This document shows positions 1 through 11,534 of a DNA stretch of 64,000 nucleotides, in pieces. Within the stretch, counting starts at the first letter, position 1. The number at the start of each line of letters is the position of its first letter. A program made the position numbers and the translations under genes. The notes below the pieces were generated by a model, which had not been told where the DNA came from, ran no database searches, and worked only from the letters and a program-made list of their open reading frames with translations. The stretch spans positions 51,744,931-51,808,930 of the forward strand of contig OW388296.1 of the NCBI GenBank assembly GCA_936450465.1. Reading direction: 5' to 3'. The stretch is from Gibbula magus. Taxonomy: Eukaryota > Mollusca > Gastropoda > Trochida > Trochidae.

Positions 1-5
1 GGCTC

Positions 6-473
6 TGTCTGATTGAAATCAACTCTTTCCTGATGTAATACAGTCAGATGGTGGGATATGAACTCTTATATCGTTTGGAGGTTTCCTCGCAAAACTGTCT
101 GATAACAGCCCTTAGGCTTGCATGTCCTGATTCTATTAAGGTAGCCAATCACAGAACATCCAACAAAACCTTTCAGGTACGAGAAGCTAGGGGCAAGTAA
201 CTCCCAACTGCCATACTTTCGTCGGTTTCTGTAACATAAGGAATGTGTTAACGAATGATTCCGAATAATTTCAAAACTGTAACTGTTAAAAACCATGACA
301 TGATTGAGCCATCTTTGTGCCTTGGTTTTTTTCTGAACTGGTACAGAACACGTGCCTATACAGGGTGTCCTCAGACCTTGTGGAGAGGAATCTACAGAGC
401 CTGCTCGTATCCCTGGAGATGCATTATTTTGCAAAGTTTATTCTTCGGAACGAGGTCGATTTCAATTAGACTG
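6..473. mobile_element. Foldback DNA element, CAGTCTG family, copy A
   Basis: The ends are inverted copies of each other (about GTCTGATTGAAATC at the left and GATTTCAATTAGAC at the right), and homology to the better preserved copy at 2829-3276 runs the full length. Both ends carry the subterminal motif 'gcaaa-ata-tgcat' and a 'cctcgc' block in opposite orientation. It is non-autonomous: overlapping open frames of 80-122 codons on both strands exist only because the DNA is a foldback. The left flank is cut by the window edge, so no target duplication can be checked. Confidence 0.7.
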
Positions 474-2828
474 ATCCAGGCTTTGTTTCTTATGTAGTTA
501 CACATTACTTCTTAGTTTCTAAAACATTTAATATATTTTTGAAAAATAATTTTTGATTTTAGAAATTGATTAAATTTTGCGTGTGTACTTCATTGACTTT
601 TAATAGGGATTAATACTTTATGATGAAAATACTAAATCCTCACAAAGTAACATTTATAAAAGATAAAAGAAGATATATATCTACATAATTTAAAGAAAAA
701 TCAAATTAAAATGATGACAAAGAAATAAAATATCTGTATCCATTTCATTCACTTTTTTAATTTTGAGTTTTATATGTGTAAACAATTACTGTATGATTGA
801 AAAACACCTGAAAAAGCAATGAGTATATATTGGTGAAAAATAAAACTGCCGACTCAACAGAATATTCTCAAACCAACATGAAAGCTCAATAGTTGAACTG
901 ATAAAAGTGTTGGTTTATTATACCGGTGTGTGTAGCTTGTAAGGTTATAGTTGAGCAATGCAAGTCAATCTGTTATCTTCATGTTTTGTTTCCTTTGTAG
1001 ATATTTTGTGTGTTTTGATTGAATTAGACATGTCATGACATTTTTTAGCTTATCAGGCTTGAAAGGCCAGATGAGCTTCTCACATGGGCCATTGTGCGGT
1101 GTAAAAAAGATAATAAATCATGCATATTTTATTGAGCTACAGAGCCAATAGCATTAATTTTGTTATTGAAATAATTGTTTTGTCCCTAAAAATGTACAAC
1201 TGACTTGTGATGTTTACTTTAGCAAACAACAAGATATTATACTTTAAAACAATTTTCTAGCATTTTCAGCAATGTCTATTTGCATAGGTAATAGAATTAG
1301 CAAAAATTACCTAACAATATCCAAATATGTATAAAACATTTTTGTGTAGAAAAATCATGTACTATTTTTCATTTTGATTGCAATATTTCAAACATGAATA
1401 TTATGATTGTGAATATGGCCAGCTGGAAAAGATAAGGAAATATATACAAGGACATTGAAAACTGGAAATGAGCTTATCATTGCGGATTTGTTTGCAAAGT
1501 AATCTTATTAACATAATTCTTTATTTGTAACAGATAATTTCTGTCTATTTTTAAAAGTGCTTGAAAGTTCAGATAATTTAAAGGAAATAGAACTTTAAGA
1601 ACTAAGTGAAAATTGTAAAATAATATTTTTTGAGTATGTTTATTTTAAGTAAGAAGAATGTATGGCAATTTTTATTCAAGCTTTAAACAAACATGAAAAG
1701 GATTTGAATTTATGAATGTCCGACTTTATATTTTTATAATTTGCCTGAGTCTGGAAAATAGGATATTTTCACAGTACAGATAATGTTTTATGTAAATATT
1801 CATCTTAAAATAGACATTTAACATTTCATATTTCAAATATTTTGTTGAATTTCTGTATTTATTTTCTGTAATCATCATTAATATTTTTTCATTGTTAACT
1901 TAGCAAGCCTTCTTATATTATGATGTGATCAAAATATTCACATGTATGTATAAAATCTGTACACATCCTGGTGTTACGGCCAGTTGTCATAGTAGAATTT
2001 GTAACTTTTTGCATTCAAATTCCGTTTCAACAAGAATGTGCCCAGATCATATCAATTCAATCACCGTTGACAGGATGATACTTAAGTTGTAACAACAAAT
2101 CATACCATGAGAACAGGTCTTTCAGGTTGTCAAAATATTTGCATATTTTACGCTTCCCCGGTAGGTTTGTTTATATAAATACTTTAATGATAAAAATTAT
2201 GTCCACAGTTTAAATCTACTATTTATGTTCAGTTTATGTTAGAGAGTAATATATAATAGTAATAAAATTTGTAATAATAATGGATAATCATATCTTATAA
2301 TGTACTTGTCTAGTCTAGTTCACACTTTCAAATACAAAATATGTCGCACTATTTTCATAGAGATTTATATGCCACTTCTCATGTATTTTTCCCTTAACGT
2401 AAATCCATAATTAGAAGCCAGGCTTCTACATTTTTCAAAATGCCTGCACCAATCAAGGCACTTTCTATTTCACAATAATGCTTGTATAGAGACAGACGTC
2501 TACGGTAGGGAGAAGCAATCGTAGAATTGAAATTTGATGTACAGGGAAATAGCCAACATGGCTCTAAAATTATAATACCCATTAGACCGAATCCATTTTG
2601 CTGACGTTACTTGCATTGTGATGTCATAACAGCAAATTATTGTGACGTCATATGTGCGGCGGTATTACACTACCGGTAGTTTCATATTGCCGTATTAATA
2701 TTACACTGCCGTATTAATATTACACTGCTGTATCTTACACAAAAGAGTAATAATTCAAGCTTTTCTGCCCTGTGAGTCTGGTCCTTTGAGTGAACTACTC
2801 TAATAGAATAAAACTAAGAGAGGTAAGA
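474..2828. other. AT-rich intergenic DNA with a dispersed-repeat fragment
   Basis: No exon-like reading frame is seen. 1045-1110 holds 'tagcttatcaggcttgaaaggcc', the reverse complement of a repeat end at 45085-45121 that runs 'ggcctttcaggcctgatgagct' (each quoted in part); this is a dispersed repeat. 2590-2745 holds two TGACGT-type sites and a short tandem 'gccgtattaatattacact'. I see nothing else that can be supported. Confidence 0.4.
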
Positions 2829-3276
2829 CAGTCTGATTAAAACCGACGGTATTCCGCGGAAAAAAATTGCAAAATAGTGCATCTAGCGGGATACGAACTC
2901 ATATCGTTCGGAGGTTTCCACGCCCAACCGTCTGGAAACAGCCCGTTGACTCCCATGTTCTGACGCAATTCAGTAAACCAATCACAAGACGCCCAACAAA
3001 AGCTTTCGGTGCGAGAAGCTAGGGGCAGATAACTCCAAACAGCTAACCTTTTGTCTGTTCCGAATGCTTTCAAAACAGTGACCGTTTAAAAACTATGATG
3101 TGATTGGTCAGCAATTTGACTGGGCTTTGGCTGCCCTAAACTGGTTCGGAACACACGACTATACGGGATGTTTTCAGACCTTGTGGCGAGGAATCTACAG
3201 AACCTGTTCGTATCCCGGTAGATATATTATTTTGCAAATTTTATTCCTCAGAACAAGGTCGATTTTAATCAGACTG
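2829..3276. mobile_element. Foldback DNA element, CAGTCTG family, copy B (complete, 10-bp TSD)
   Basis: 448 bp. The left end reads CAGTCTGATTAAAACCGAC and the right end GTCGATTTTAATCAGACTG, inverted with one mismatch. Imperfect inverted homology continues about 110 bp inward from each end. The flanks are a perfect direct repeat, AGAGGTAAGA (2819-2828 and 3277-3286), which defines the element exactly. A 9-10 bp duplication with long inverted repeats is the pattern of Mutator-like elements; the superfamily is inferred from that alone. No transposase is encoded. Confidence 0.85.
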
Positions 3277-3286
3277 AGAGGTAAGA

Positions 3287-4270
3287 CGTTTAAAATCTTC
3301 TCCTTAGAATGCAGTGATCTATCATAATTAAACATTCCTTGACCAATGTGGATTATAAATTGAAATTTGGTAACTGGGCAATGCTTTATTACTTGATACT
3401 TTAAGTCTTTACCTTAGAGATAATGAATAATGTAATACCAGATGAGCTACAGAGCCAAAGGTTTGTTTTTTTTAGTGTCTTTGGATACAATTATTTCTTT
3501 CTGAAATATTGAAATTTTGCCTTGCAAGTAACCCTTGTGTGAAATCCAAATATTTATTCAGTCAGAAAGAAAACAACATAGAGAGCTCTGTTACAAATTC
3601 CAAGGATGTAATACAGTTTCTACACACATACTAATTTGCATACATCTTGTATATTAATGTACATGTATATTTCCTTTTCCATATATTAACAAATAATGCA
3701 TGTCGTTATCAAATTTGTTGTTTTATCATAAAATTGTTTGAAGTTGTTTGTTGTCAATATACTGTATATAAATGTTTATCTAGTATATTCATGGTTGTGA
3801 AGTTTTTGTTTGCTCTAATGATAGTGCCCAAATATCTGTACATCATAATAGATATAATTTTCATCATTTCAATTTCAAATGCCTCTGAAATATTTACAGG
3901 ATGTTTCTTGTCTTTCAATTATAGTGAAAACTATATTTTTTAAATCATGTATAATAATCAAAAATTTTAAAGGAAATATACAGTTGAAACAATTTGAAAA
4001 AGGATGATTAAATCAAAAACTGTTGAGAAAGACTACATGTAAGTAAATTTGAATAAAATCTCAAAAGTGAAAGTCCCGAAAAATCTTACCCTACCAGTAT
4101 GTAATATAATAGTGCCCACTATCTACCCTATTGTATACAGGGTATAACACAGATTATACATTAGACTGGATAATTTAACAAATCCAGAGTTTAAAATTTC
4201 AAATTAATATGATTCAAAATATAGAAGGAAGAAATGTTTCAGGGGTAATGTAGAGTGGAATGCAAATCCT
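3287..4270. other. AT-rich intergenic DNA
   Basis: An open frame at 3647-3943 (98 codons) has the Phe/Ile/Tyr/Val-rich make-up of translated AT-rich DNA and shows no homology that I recognise. Nothing else is supported. Confidence 0.4.
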
Positions 4271-4350
4271 TGAGTTGTTGGGAATGTTGTTGGGAATGTT
4301 GTTGAGGATGTTGTTAAGGATGTTGTTGAGGATGTTGTTGAGGATGTTGC
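4271..4350. repeat. 12-bp minisatellite (gttgttgaggat)n, about 6 copies
   Basis: Six consecutive units of about 12 bp of the form GGA-TGTTGTTG, with G/A and A/G variants in some units, between 'cttga' and 'cctaatgg'. Confidence 0.85.
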
Positions 4351-4500
4351 CTAATGGAATATTGAGTTAGGAACACCACAATTTTCCACCATGACATGGA
4401 TTATTAGGGTGGCTCTTTGAGTTTTTGTTGAGAATATATATAGTATCTATGTAGATATTTGTTGTACAAAAAAGACTGAATTTCTAATGAATTGTTCCAA

Positions 4501-5282
4501 TAATCTATCTGCTTCTGAATAAATTTTATATTGTTTTTAAGAAACAGTGTTTTTATGTTTTACCGATCAATATAAAGTGATATATAGAGGGTATCTGTCT
4601 TTTCTTGACAAATACCATGTACATCATCGAGTGAGGTAGAAAAGTACATATTTCACGAGTGGAGAAACTTTTCTTCTTCACGAGATGAGATTAACATGGT
4701 ATTTGTCACGGAAAAACAGATATTCTATTTCTATTTCTTATATCATTATTTCTGTGAAGTAGAGTGATTTCAACGGTAAACAAACAGCCTTTGCAAGCTG
4801 ACAATATGTCATCATAACACTGTCCTGATGACGTCACACGAGTGGCGATAAAATCGACCTTGTTCTGAGGAATAAAATTTGCAAAATAATGCATCTACCG
4901 GAATACGAACAGGTTCTGTAGATTCCTCGCCACAAGGTCTGAGGACACCCCGTATAGGTGCGTGTTCAGTACAAGTTTAGCACAGCCAAAGCCCAGTTAA
5001 ATAGCTGACCAATCACATCATAGTTTTTGAACGGTCGCCGTTTTGAAAGCATTCAGAACAGACGTAATGATAGCTGTTTGGAGTTATCTGCCTCTAGCTT
5101 CCACATCGAAAGCTTTTGTTGGAGGTCATGTGATTGGTTAACTGAAGTGCATCAGAACATGGGAGTCTACGCGCTGTTATCAGACGGTTTTGCGAGGAAA
5201 CCTCCGAACAATATGATTTTGTATTCATGTAGTGTCACTATTTTGCAATTGTTATTCTTCGGAAAACCGTCGATTTTAATCA
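4501..5282 (+). repeat. Near-identical 0.78-kb direct duplication, copy 1
   Basis: This segment is repeated at 5471-6253. Reading the two side by side I see one length difference (an extra T near 5521). It contains a CGAG-type hairpin (4592-4722) followed by a CAGTCTG foldback element that lacks its first ten bases (4849-5287). About 190 bp of unique sequence separates the copies, so the period is 970 bp. Confidence 0.9.
4592..4722. repeat. Long imperfect hairpin (CGAG type)
   Basis: The outer arm 'tatctgtcttttcttgacaaataccatg' (part) pairs with 'catggtatttgtcacgg-aaaaacagata'. An inner arm 'cgagtgaggtagaaaag' pairs with 'cttttcttcttcacgag'. The loop holds 'cacgagtgg'. The same structure recurs in the duplicated copy at 5562-5692. 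Confidence 0.75.
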
Positions 5283-5287
5283 GACTG
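4849..5287. mobile_element. Foldback DNA element, CAGTCTG family, copy C
   Basis: Inverse orientation to copy B. The left end starts at AAAATCGACCTTG without the terminal CAGTCTGATT; the right end GTCGATTTTAATCAGACTG is intact. A 92-codon frame at 5027-5305 is repeat sequence, not a gene. Confidence 0.75.
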
Positions 5288-5470
5288 TTATATATTAAAG
5301 CCTAAAACAAGTAGGTTGACAACATGGAAGTTTCAGGGCTTAGAGTATTGCCAAAGATCTTCAAGAGCTGTATTAATTGGTGTGTGCCTCACCTTCAAAG
5401 TTACCTTTTGTAATAACACTGCAGTATATGCTAAAAGCGTGTGTGTCTTCAAATCATACGCTACATAGAT

Positions 5471-6253
5471 AATCTATCTGCTTCTGAATAAATTTTATAT
5501 TGTTTTTAAGAAACAGTGTTTTTTATGTTTTACCGATCAATATAAAGTGATATATAGAGGGTATCTGTCTTTTCTTGACAAATACCATGTACATCATCGA
5601 GTGAGGTAGAAAAGTACATATTTCACGAGTGGAGAAACTTTTCTTCTTCACGAGATGAGATTAACATGGTATTTGTCACGGAAAAACAGATATTCTATTT
5701 CTATTTCTTATATCATTATTTCTGTGAAGTAGAGTGATTTCAACGGTAAACAAACAGCCTTTGCAAGCTGACAATATGTCATCATAACACTGTCCTGATG
5801 ACGTCACACGAGTGGCGATAAAATCGACCTTGTTCTGAGGAATAAAATTTGCAAAATAATGCATCTACCGGAATACGAACAGGTTCTGTAGATTCCTCGC
5901 CACAAGGTCTGAGGACACCCCGTATAGGTGCGTGTTCAGTACAAGTTTAGCACAGCCAAAGCCCAGTTAAATAGCTGACCAATCACATCATAGTTTTTGA
6001 ACGGTCGCCGTTTTGAAAGCATTCAGAACAGACGTAATGATAGCTGTTTGGAGTTATCTGCCTCTAGCTTCCACATCGAAAGCTTTTGTTGGAGGTCATG
6101 TGATTGGTTAACTGAAGTGCATCAGAACATGGGAGTCTACGCGCTGTTATCAGACGGTTTTGCGAGGAAACCTCCGAACAATATGATTTTGTATTCATGT
6201 AGTGTCACTATTTTGCAATTGTTATTCTTCGGAAAACCGTCGATTTTAATCTA
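5471..6253 (+). repeat. Near-identical 0.78-kb direct duplication, copy 2
   Basis: Second copy of 4501-5282. It ends abruptly at 'gtcgattttaatc', ten bases short of the foldback terminus, where sequence homologous to copy 1 stops. Confidence 0.9.
5819..6253. mobile_element. Foldback DNA element, CAGTCTG family, copy D (truncated both ends)
   Basis: Duplicate of copy C within the 0.78-kb duplication. It lacks the last bases of the right terminus as well as the left terminus. Confidence 0.75.
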
Positions 6254-8768
6254 AATTGTCTGAAAATTTAATAAATATTATGTACTTCAAGCTGAGATGT
6301 TTTTCAATCAAGCGGGAAAATGTGACTGATGCAACCAGAATTTATTTCATGAAAATTATTTATCCAAGACTAAATTAACATGCAAGTCTATGGAAATAAC
6401 GTCACCGTCCGAATACTGTTTGCATCATTTATTTACTTTATTTATTGACTATATCTTTAGTCTGGACTATATAATTCACTCAGTTTGAGTATCGCTTCCA
6501 AAAACACAGGTAAAGTCCAGAATCAAGAAACTAAAATATTGACTGCACAACCACATGTCATAAATTGTGTGTCGAATAAAAGCTCCACTGCAAAAACTTC
6601 AAGAAAGAGCACTGTGGACTGATTCCGGCTGAATATCCATTTTTATTTAAAATTATATATATGATTCAATAACATTTATAAGATTTTAGAACCAGTAAAT
6701 GATATTTTTTTTAATTGTGCATCCATGTTTTTTTTATTTATTTTCCTGTGCTATCGTAGATATTACGGCAATACACGTTTGTATACTTTCTGTTTCGTCT
6801 GTGCTAACAAACTTATTAAAACATATTACCGTTATTGTTGGACCTGAATTTCCGTTTTATGATATAAGAAATATCTTCCAAGGATTAATAATAACCAATA
6901 ACTATTCCAATTTCTATATTCGCTAAATAATAGTCTCGATTACGGGTTTGTGTCTGTGAGTTTATTAATTTCAACTAAGTACGATAATAAATGTTACTTT
7001 CACAAAGAATAAATGATCAACACTTGAGCATAATGGTTGAAACTTGAATAAAGAACAATCTTCAAAAAAATTATTTTGTCCGTAATATCAATGCAGATTT
7101 TAAAATAATCCGTTGCAGACGTTCATCGAAAACGTAACCATGACACTTGAATAAAGTCAGGGGCTGCTTAATTTTAGTATGAAAACTTGGAATATAGGCC
7201 CATCAAATTTGGAATCAAATTAAAAATTTAAAACAATATTGACCAGGTAACTGTGGCTCGCTTCCTCTGTGCGGCACTGAACTTTCGAGCGACAGACAAG
7301 TAAGTTTCGGTCTTGTAAGAAGCAAATCAATATACAAACTCGTGCCAGCAATGTGCCAAAAGTGTTGCAAGAATCGCCGTTTTCCATAAGATCCCATGTT
7401 ATTTACATGGATAATTTTAATTATCTCAATTTTCAAAATATTTTACTGATAATTGACATGGAAACAGGAAATCTAGTATCTACTCCGCAACACGTACCAA
7501 ATTTCTGATTTTGGATAGAACGTTACTGAACTAAACGATTACTGAGATATGTCCATTTTCAACCCTATACGTCTGCTTACATATTGAATGGTGGCAATGG
7601 GGAAGTGACGTTACTGTAAAAATACCCAGTCATTATTTTGCCGTTTTTCAAAACCATGCTAACAATTAAATCGAAATTTATAAACATAATAATAAGATGT
7701 TATAGATTACAAATTGAATTACATGAAAATGTTTATGCTGCACTAAAATAACATGGGATCTTATTGGAAAACGGCGACACTTATATAATAAATACATTTT
7801 CTTTAAACAATTCTGATCCTATTCACATTTATCAAATTTGTCAGGAATAATATTGGTTACAGTCGCATGATATTTAATTCTCTATTGTTTATCTAGGAAA
7901 TGACAGTAATTTGATCAACGTAGGCCTATATAAATATATAGGCCTACATATAGTTGTGAAAACATGGCGATTGATATGGGAAATATTTGTATTTAATGTA
8001 CACATGTAGGTAAATCGGACGACATAAGTTAAATTGTCCCCAGAAAAATTAATTCTTAAAAAGTATGCACTTCAAGTGCAGATGATTTCAAATCAAGCTA
8101 AAAGTTTTACATTGATCAATTTAGAACTTCTATAACTTCTATAACGGGTAGGCCTACGAGTCTGTTAATTATTTAATATTATATTGAAATAATTTCAAGC
8201 TGTGATAGTGCAAGTTATCTATAGTTTACATGAAGTTACCATGAGTTGACACAATTTAAGACACTCGGTTGAAAAATATTTTTAAATGTCAAATAACGGT
8301 AGGCTATCATCTCCTACTTATATCTTGATTACATGTTTACTGCAGCATATTATCGTTAAATTTTATTTTTTAATAGGTTAATATACCGCCATATGAAGTG
8401 AGTCCGACTAATAATTTTGATATTTTTGGAAAATTCTAATTTTAATAGGTGTTTTCATCCAACAGTGACAGTTGTAACTTGTAGTTCGATTGTCAACGCA
8501 CTTTTGCAGTTCGTAATCACTAAAATTTAGAGCACCCAGAAGCAGTACAACTGCACAAACTGGACATCAACGAGGTCACAAAGACATTTTCGTAGCAAAT
8601 TTTTTATTTAGACGTTTTTATTACATATTTTGACCAAAACATAAATCACGTAATGTAAAGGCTATGGAAACCGGAAGTCGCTTACTCGCAAAGCGAAGGG
8701 AGGTAACTCTGGCGGGACTTTCGCTTAAGCATTGGAGTAACGTGGAACCGTGATACCGTGTATACTAA
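6254..8768. other. Intergenic DNA without recognisable genes
   Basis: AT-rich. Short open frames (6699-6926 plus, 7215-7436 minus) show no family features. The motif 'cgccgttttccataagatcccatgtta' occurs near 7375-7400 and, inverted, near 7752-7775, a possible inverted-repeat pair. 7922-7949 is a 28-bp palindrome built on TAGGCCTA. Confidence 0.35.
7922..7949. repeat. Palindrome with TAGGCCTA in both arms
   Basis: 13-bp arms (GTAGGCCTATATA) around two central bases. TAGGCCTA also occurs near 8148, 10938 and 18076. Confidence 0.7.
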
Positions 8769-9008
8769 GGCTGCGGTTCCACCAAGTTTCATGCGTCACG
8801 TATCACATGTCACGTGTCACGTGACATGACACGGGTAAAAAGAATGAACATGTTCATTCTTTGAAAACGTGTCATTTCACGCGTGAAACGTGAAACGTGA
8901 TACGTGACATTGATGGAAACGGTTCCTACCAAAATCATATGTTTCTATTTCGTGTCACGTGACACGTGACATGTCACGTGTCACGTGAAACTTGGTGGAA
9001 ACGCAGCC
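8769..9008. mobile_element. PIF/Harbinger-like MITE rich in CACGTG palindromes
   Basis: 240 bp, flanked on both sides by TAA (8766-8768, 9009-9011). Inverted termini start GGCTGCG; the first 23 bases match the inverted other end at 22 positions. The TAA duplication and GG-start fit PIF/Harbinger-type non-autonomous elements. The interior is an array of CACGTG and CATGTC half-palindromes near both ends, plus a perfect 24-bp palindrome centred on GAACATGTTC (8846-8869). No coding capacity. Confidence 0.85.
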
Positions 9009-9020
9009 TAAACAACGTTC

Positions 9021-9132
9021 CGTTTAATGACATATTTATGAAACGAGTGAGTGGTTTGTATTTAACGAGTGAAAGCGAGTTAAATACAAATACCATCTCA
9101 CGAGTTTCATAAATATGTTATTAGAGGGAAAC
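9021..9132. repeat. Long hairpin (CGAG type)
   Basis: The left arm contains 'catatttatgaaacgagtga' and 'ttgtatttaac'. The right arm contains their complements 'gttaaatacaa' and 'cacgagtttcataaatatg'. Arms are about 45 bp with small mismatches; the loop is 'gagtgaaagcgag'. Confidence 0.8.
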
Positions 9133-9266
9133 GAGTTTTTTACTCACTGATTTAAATACCACTTAATTCCACAAACTCGTCAATAAATGGGACACTATCC
9201 ATTGGACCGCGGCGCTGACATTTAGACGTCATATTGTTTACGTCACGTCAATCGGCAGCATGCAAT

Positions 9267-9291
9267 GTTATTACACTAAGTGTAATAACAG
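9267..9291. repeat. 25-bp palindrome
   Basis: TGTTATTACACT, one central A, then the exact inverted complement. It lies just after two CRE-like TGACGT/ACGTCA motifs (9222-9250). Confidence 0.75.
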
Positions 9292-9507
9292 GGTAGATTT
9301 ATACAACTGCGATATCTTCAACGGGTGAGTAATAAACGTAAACTTTTCTTTGAACCTGACATCACAAAGCTAGTTTAACTGAATATATTGTGCTCTTTGT
9401 CATACTCTTGGCTGTTGCGAAAATTCATAGAAGCGTTCGTAAAATGCTCATTTTGTCTAAGATTTTTCCATTTCTACTACATGCTTTGTATCTGCCGATT
9501 TTTTTGT

Positions 9508-9605
9508 CACAGGAACTCGATATCGTAAGTAAAATGTAGGTAAAACATAGGTAAAACAAACATATCCCTATATAACATAATTACTTACGATATCGAGTTC
9601 CTGTG
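9508..9605. repeat. 98-bp hairpin element, perfect ~25-bp arms
   Basis: CACAGGAACTCGATATCGTA at 9508 is matched by its exact inverted complement ending at 9605, and the arms continue a few bases further inward (AGTAA/TTACT). The ~48-bp loop carries 'taggtaaaacataggtaaaa'. No target duplication is evident. Confidence 0.8.
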
Positions 9606-11140
9606 TTTTTTGTGTACGTCAAATGATGATATCTCCAGTTCAAATAATTGTATTAGTGTGCTTGACAAGAATTATAAAATCAATATTCCAATTATGTACA
9701 TAAAAAGGTTTGATTATAATTAAAAGTTCACGATTAAATGAATCTGAAATGATCGATTCTATAATTCATACTACAGCATTGTGTTGTATTTTTTTGCAAG
9801 AATCGTCGTTTCCCCAAAGATCCAATGTTATGTTAGTGTATAAGGAGGACCACCTTACATACGCACCCATGACGCACATCATATTTTCATTAGAGATTAA
9901 ACATATATGTACTGTTCGTAATCATATGCATGAACATTCATGTGAGTTATGACAAGATAAGTGAAATAGTCAAATATTTGAATAAACTTTGTAAACATTC
10001 CCCAATTTAAATGTGTATCCATGTTGTTGTTTGGGGTCACATGTGCCAAACGTTATAAACGGTGTTATTGTATAGAGAAGGACTGACTGTTATCGAAAGT
10101 TACCATGTTGATGATAGTCGACTCCGTATAGAGACGATATAAAGGCAAAGGTAGTGATTTCTCATCGAAACCGGACAATGCACCGCGATTGACGCGTGTC
10201 AATTTAACAAACGTAATTTTGGAAATTTACAACAGACAAAAAGACAAATTTGGGTTGATAATGTTTGTACATATAACGGGACGTGTACTTTCATTTTTTG
10301 CACATGTATAACGACATTCCGACAGCGATCTCCTGCGAAAAATATTCACAGAAAATTCTGTCGTTCTGTTGAGTAGGCAAACGTTTTGTTTCTGTAATAA
10401 AAAAATTCGATGGAAAATTCTTAATTTGAAAAAAATTATTAATAACAATGAGCTTCTGAAATGTCTTCATTTTCAGATTTAGTAGCCTATTCTTTCTTGA
10501 TGACGTGTTTAAACATAATTTACGTCCTATTCCACCAACTGATTGCGTATATGAGTAGAAGATGAGTATGTACTACTTCGAAACAATGTGAATTTTCACA
10601 TTAAATAAGTGTTATCCTTCCTGTTCTTAGATTTTACGTCCGTTTTAAAGAAAGTCTTTACACTGACGGATGGTATGTGTGAAGTAGTTAAGTTTAACTA
10701 TAGACTTGTTTGGGCTTTTTAAAAAATAATATGACAGGCTATCTCGATCTGTAGAGCTAGAAAAATCGTGTTTCTATTTTTGTGCTTTTTCACCATTTGG
10801 ACAATCTTATATTCGTATGTCGAGATTGTTAGATAGCGAATCTTTAAAGTTTCGTAGCGTTGAGACATTTTACATTGGAAATAGTCACAACACCATTATA
10901 TTTGATCGCTGGAAATCAATACCCTTGTTACCAGGGTGTAGGCCTACGTCGCGAGGCTTCGAATGTTTCCAAAATATGTTGACGCCTTCGTGAAAAGAGG
11001 AAACGTCAATGGCCAACATTTTGCTCAAATTATACAAGACGTGTTCCCAGATATAACATTAAAAAAACCCAACCTTCTAGTCAGCTGTAGATTTTCAGGT
11101 TAAGATAAACATTAACCTTTACGCCAATAATGTGCAGAAC
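9606..11140. other. Intergenic DNA, nothing recognised
   Basis: Two short open frames (9710-9952 plus, 10227-10448 minus) have no recognisable features. No repeat structure of note. Confidence 0.35.
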
Positions 11141-11453
11141 ATCTAATTATGAAATCAGGTAAAGTCTTCTTCATCCCGGGAACTGATTAGGCATGTTGGT
11201 GATAATTGGAAAACGTCATTAAGTTAACTTCAGCCTGTTTTGTTATACGAGTTTGTCCTCTAGCAATAATTACAGAGCGTACTCAAACAGCTGATTGTTT
11301 GCTTAATAAACGGATTCGAAAACACCGACTGCGAGATTAAATCCGTAATGACAATTTGAATTGACTGAAACTACAATTGGGTTTGTGGAACTTCCGGTTC
11401 GACAATTTTCTTCAAGAAAACCAATGAATTAACAATTAGAAATGTTGTCCTTT

Positions 11454-11534
11454 CTCCTTAAACATCAACTAACATTTGCATTTCTAATTTGCTTCATTCT
11501 TCTGGAACTTAATTAAGGGTTTGTTCACTCTTAA
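11454..11534 (+). promoter_or_regulatory. Conserved ATTTGCAT block, copy 1 of 3
   Basis: About 80 bp repeated with high identity at 18713-18794 and 32030-32107. Shared core: 'catttgcattt', then 'tttgcttcattctt', then 'ggaacttaattaag'. ATTTGCAT is the canonical POU octamer and TTAATTAA is homeodomain-like. A regulatory role is inferred from conservation between copies. Confidence 0.35.

Noticed and set aside
66..434. 122-codon frame
   Set aside because: Entirely inside a foldback transposon; similar frames exist on both strands of its copies.
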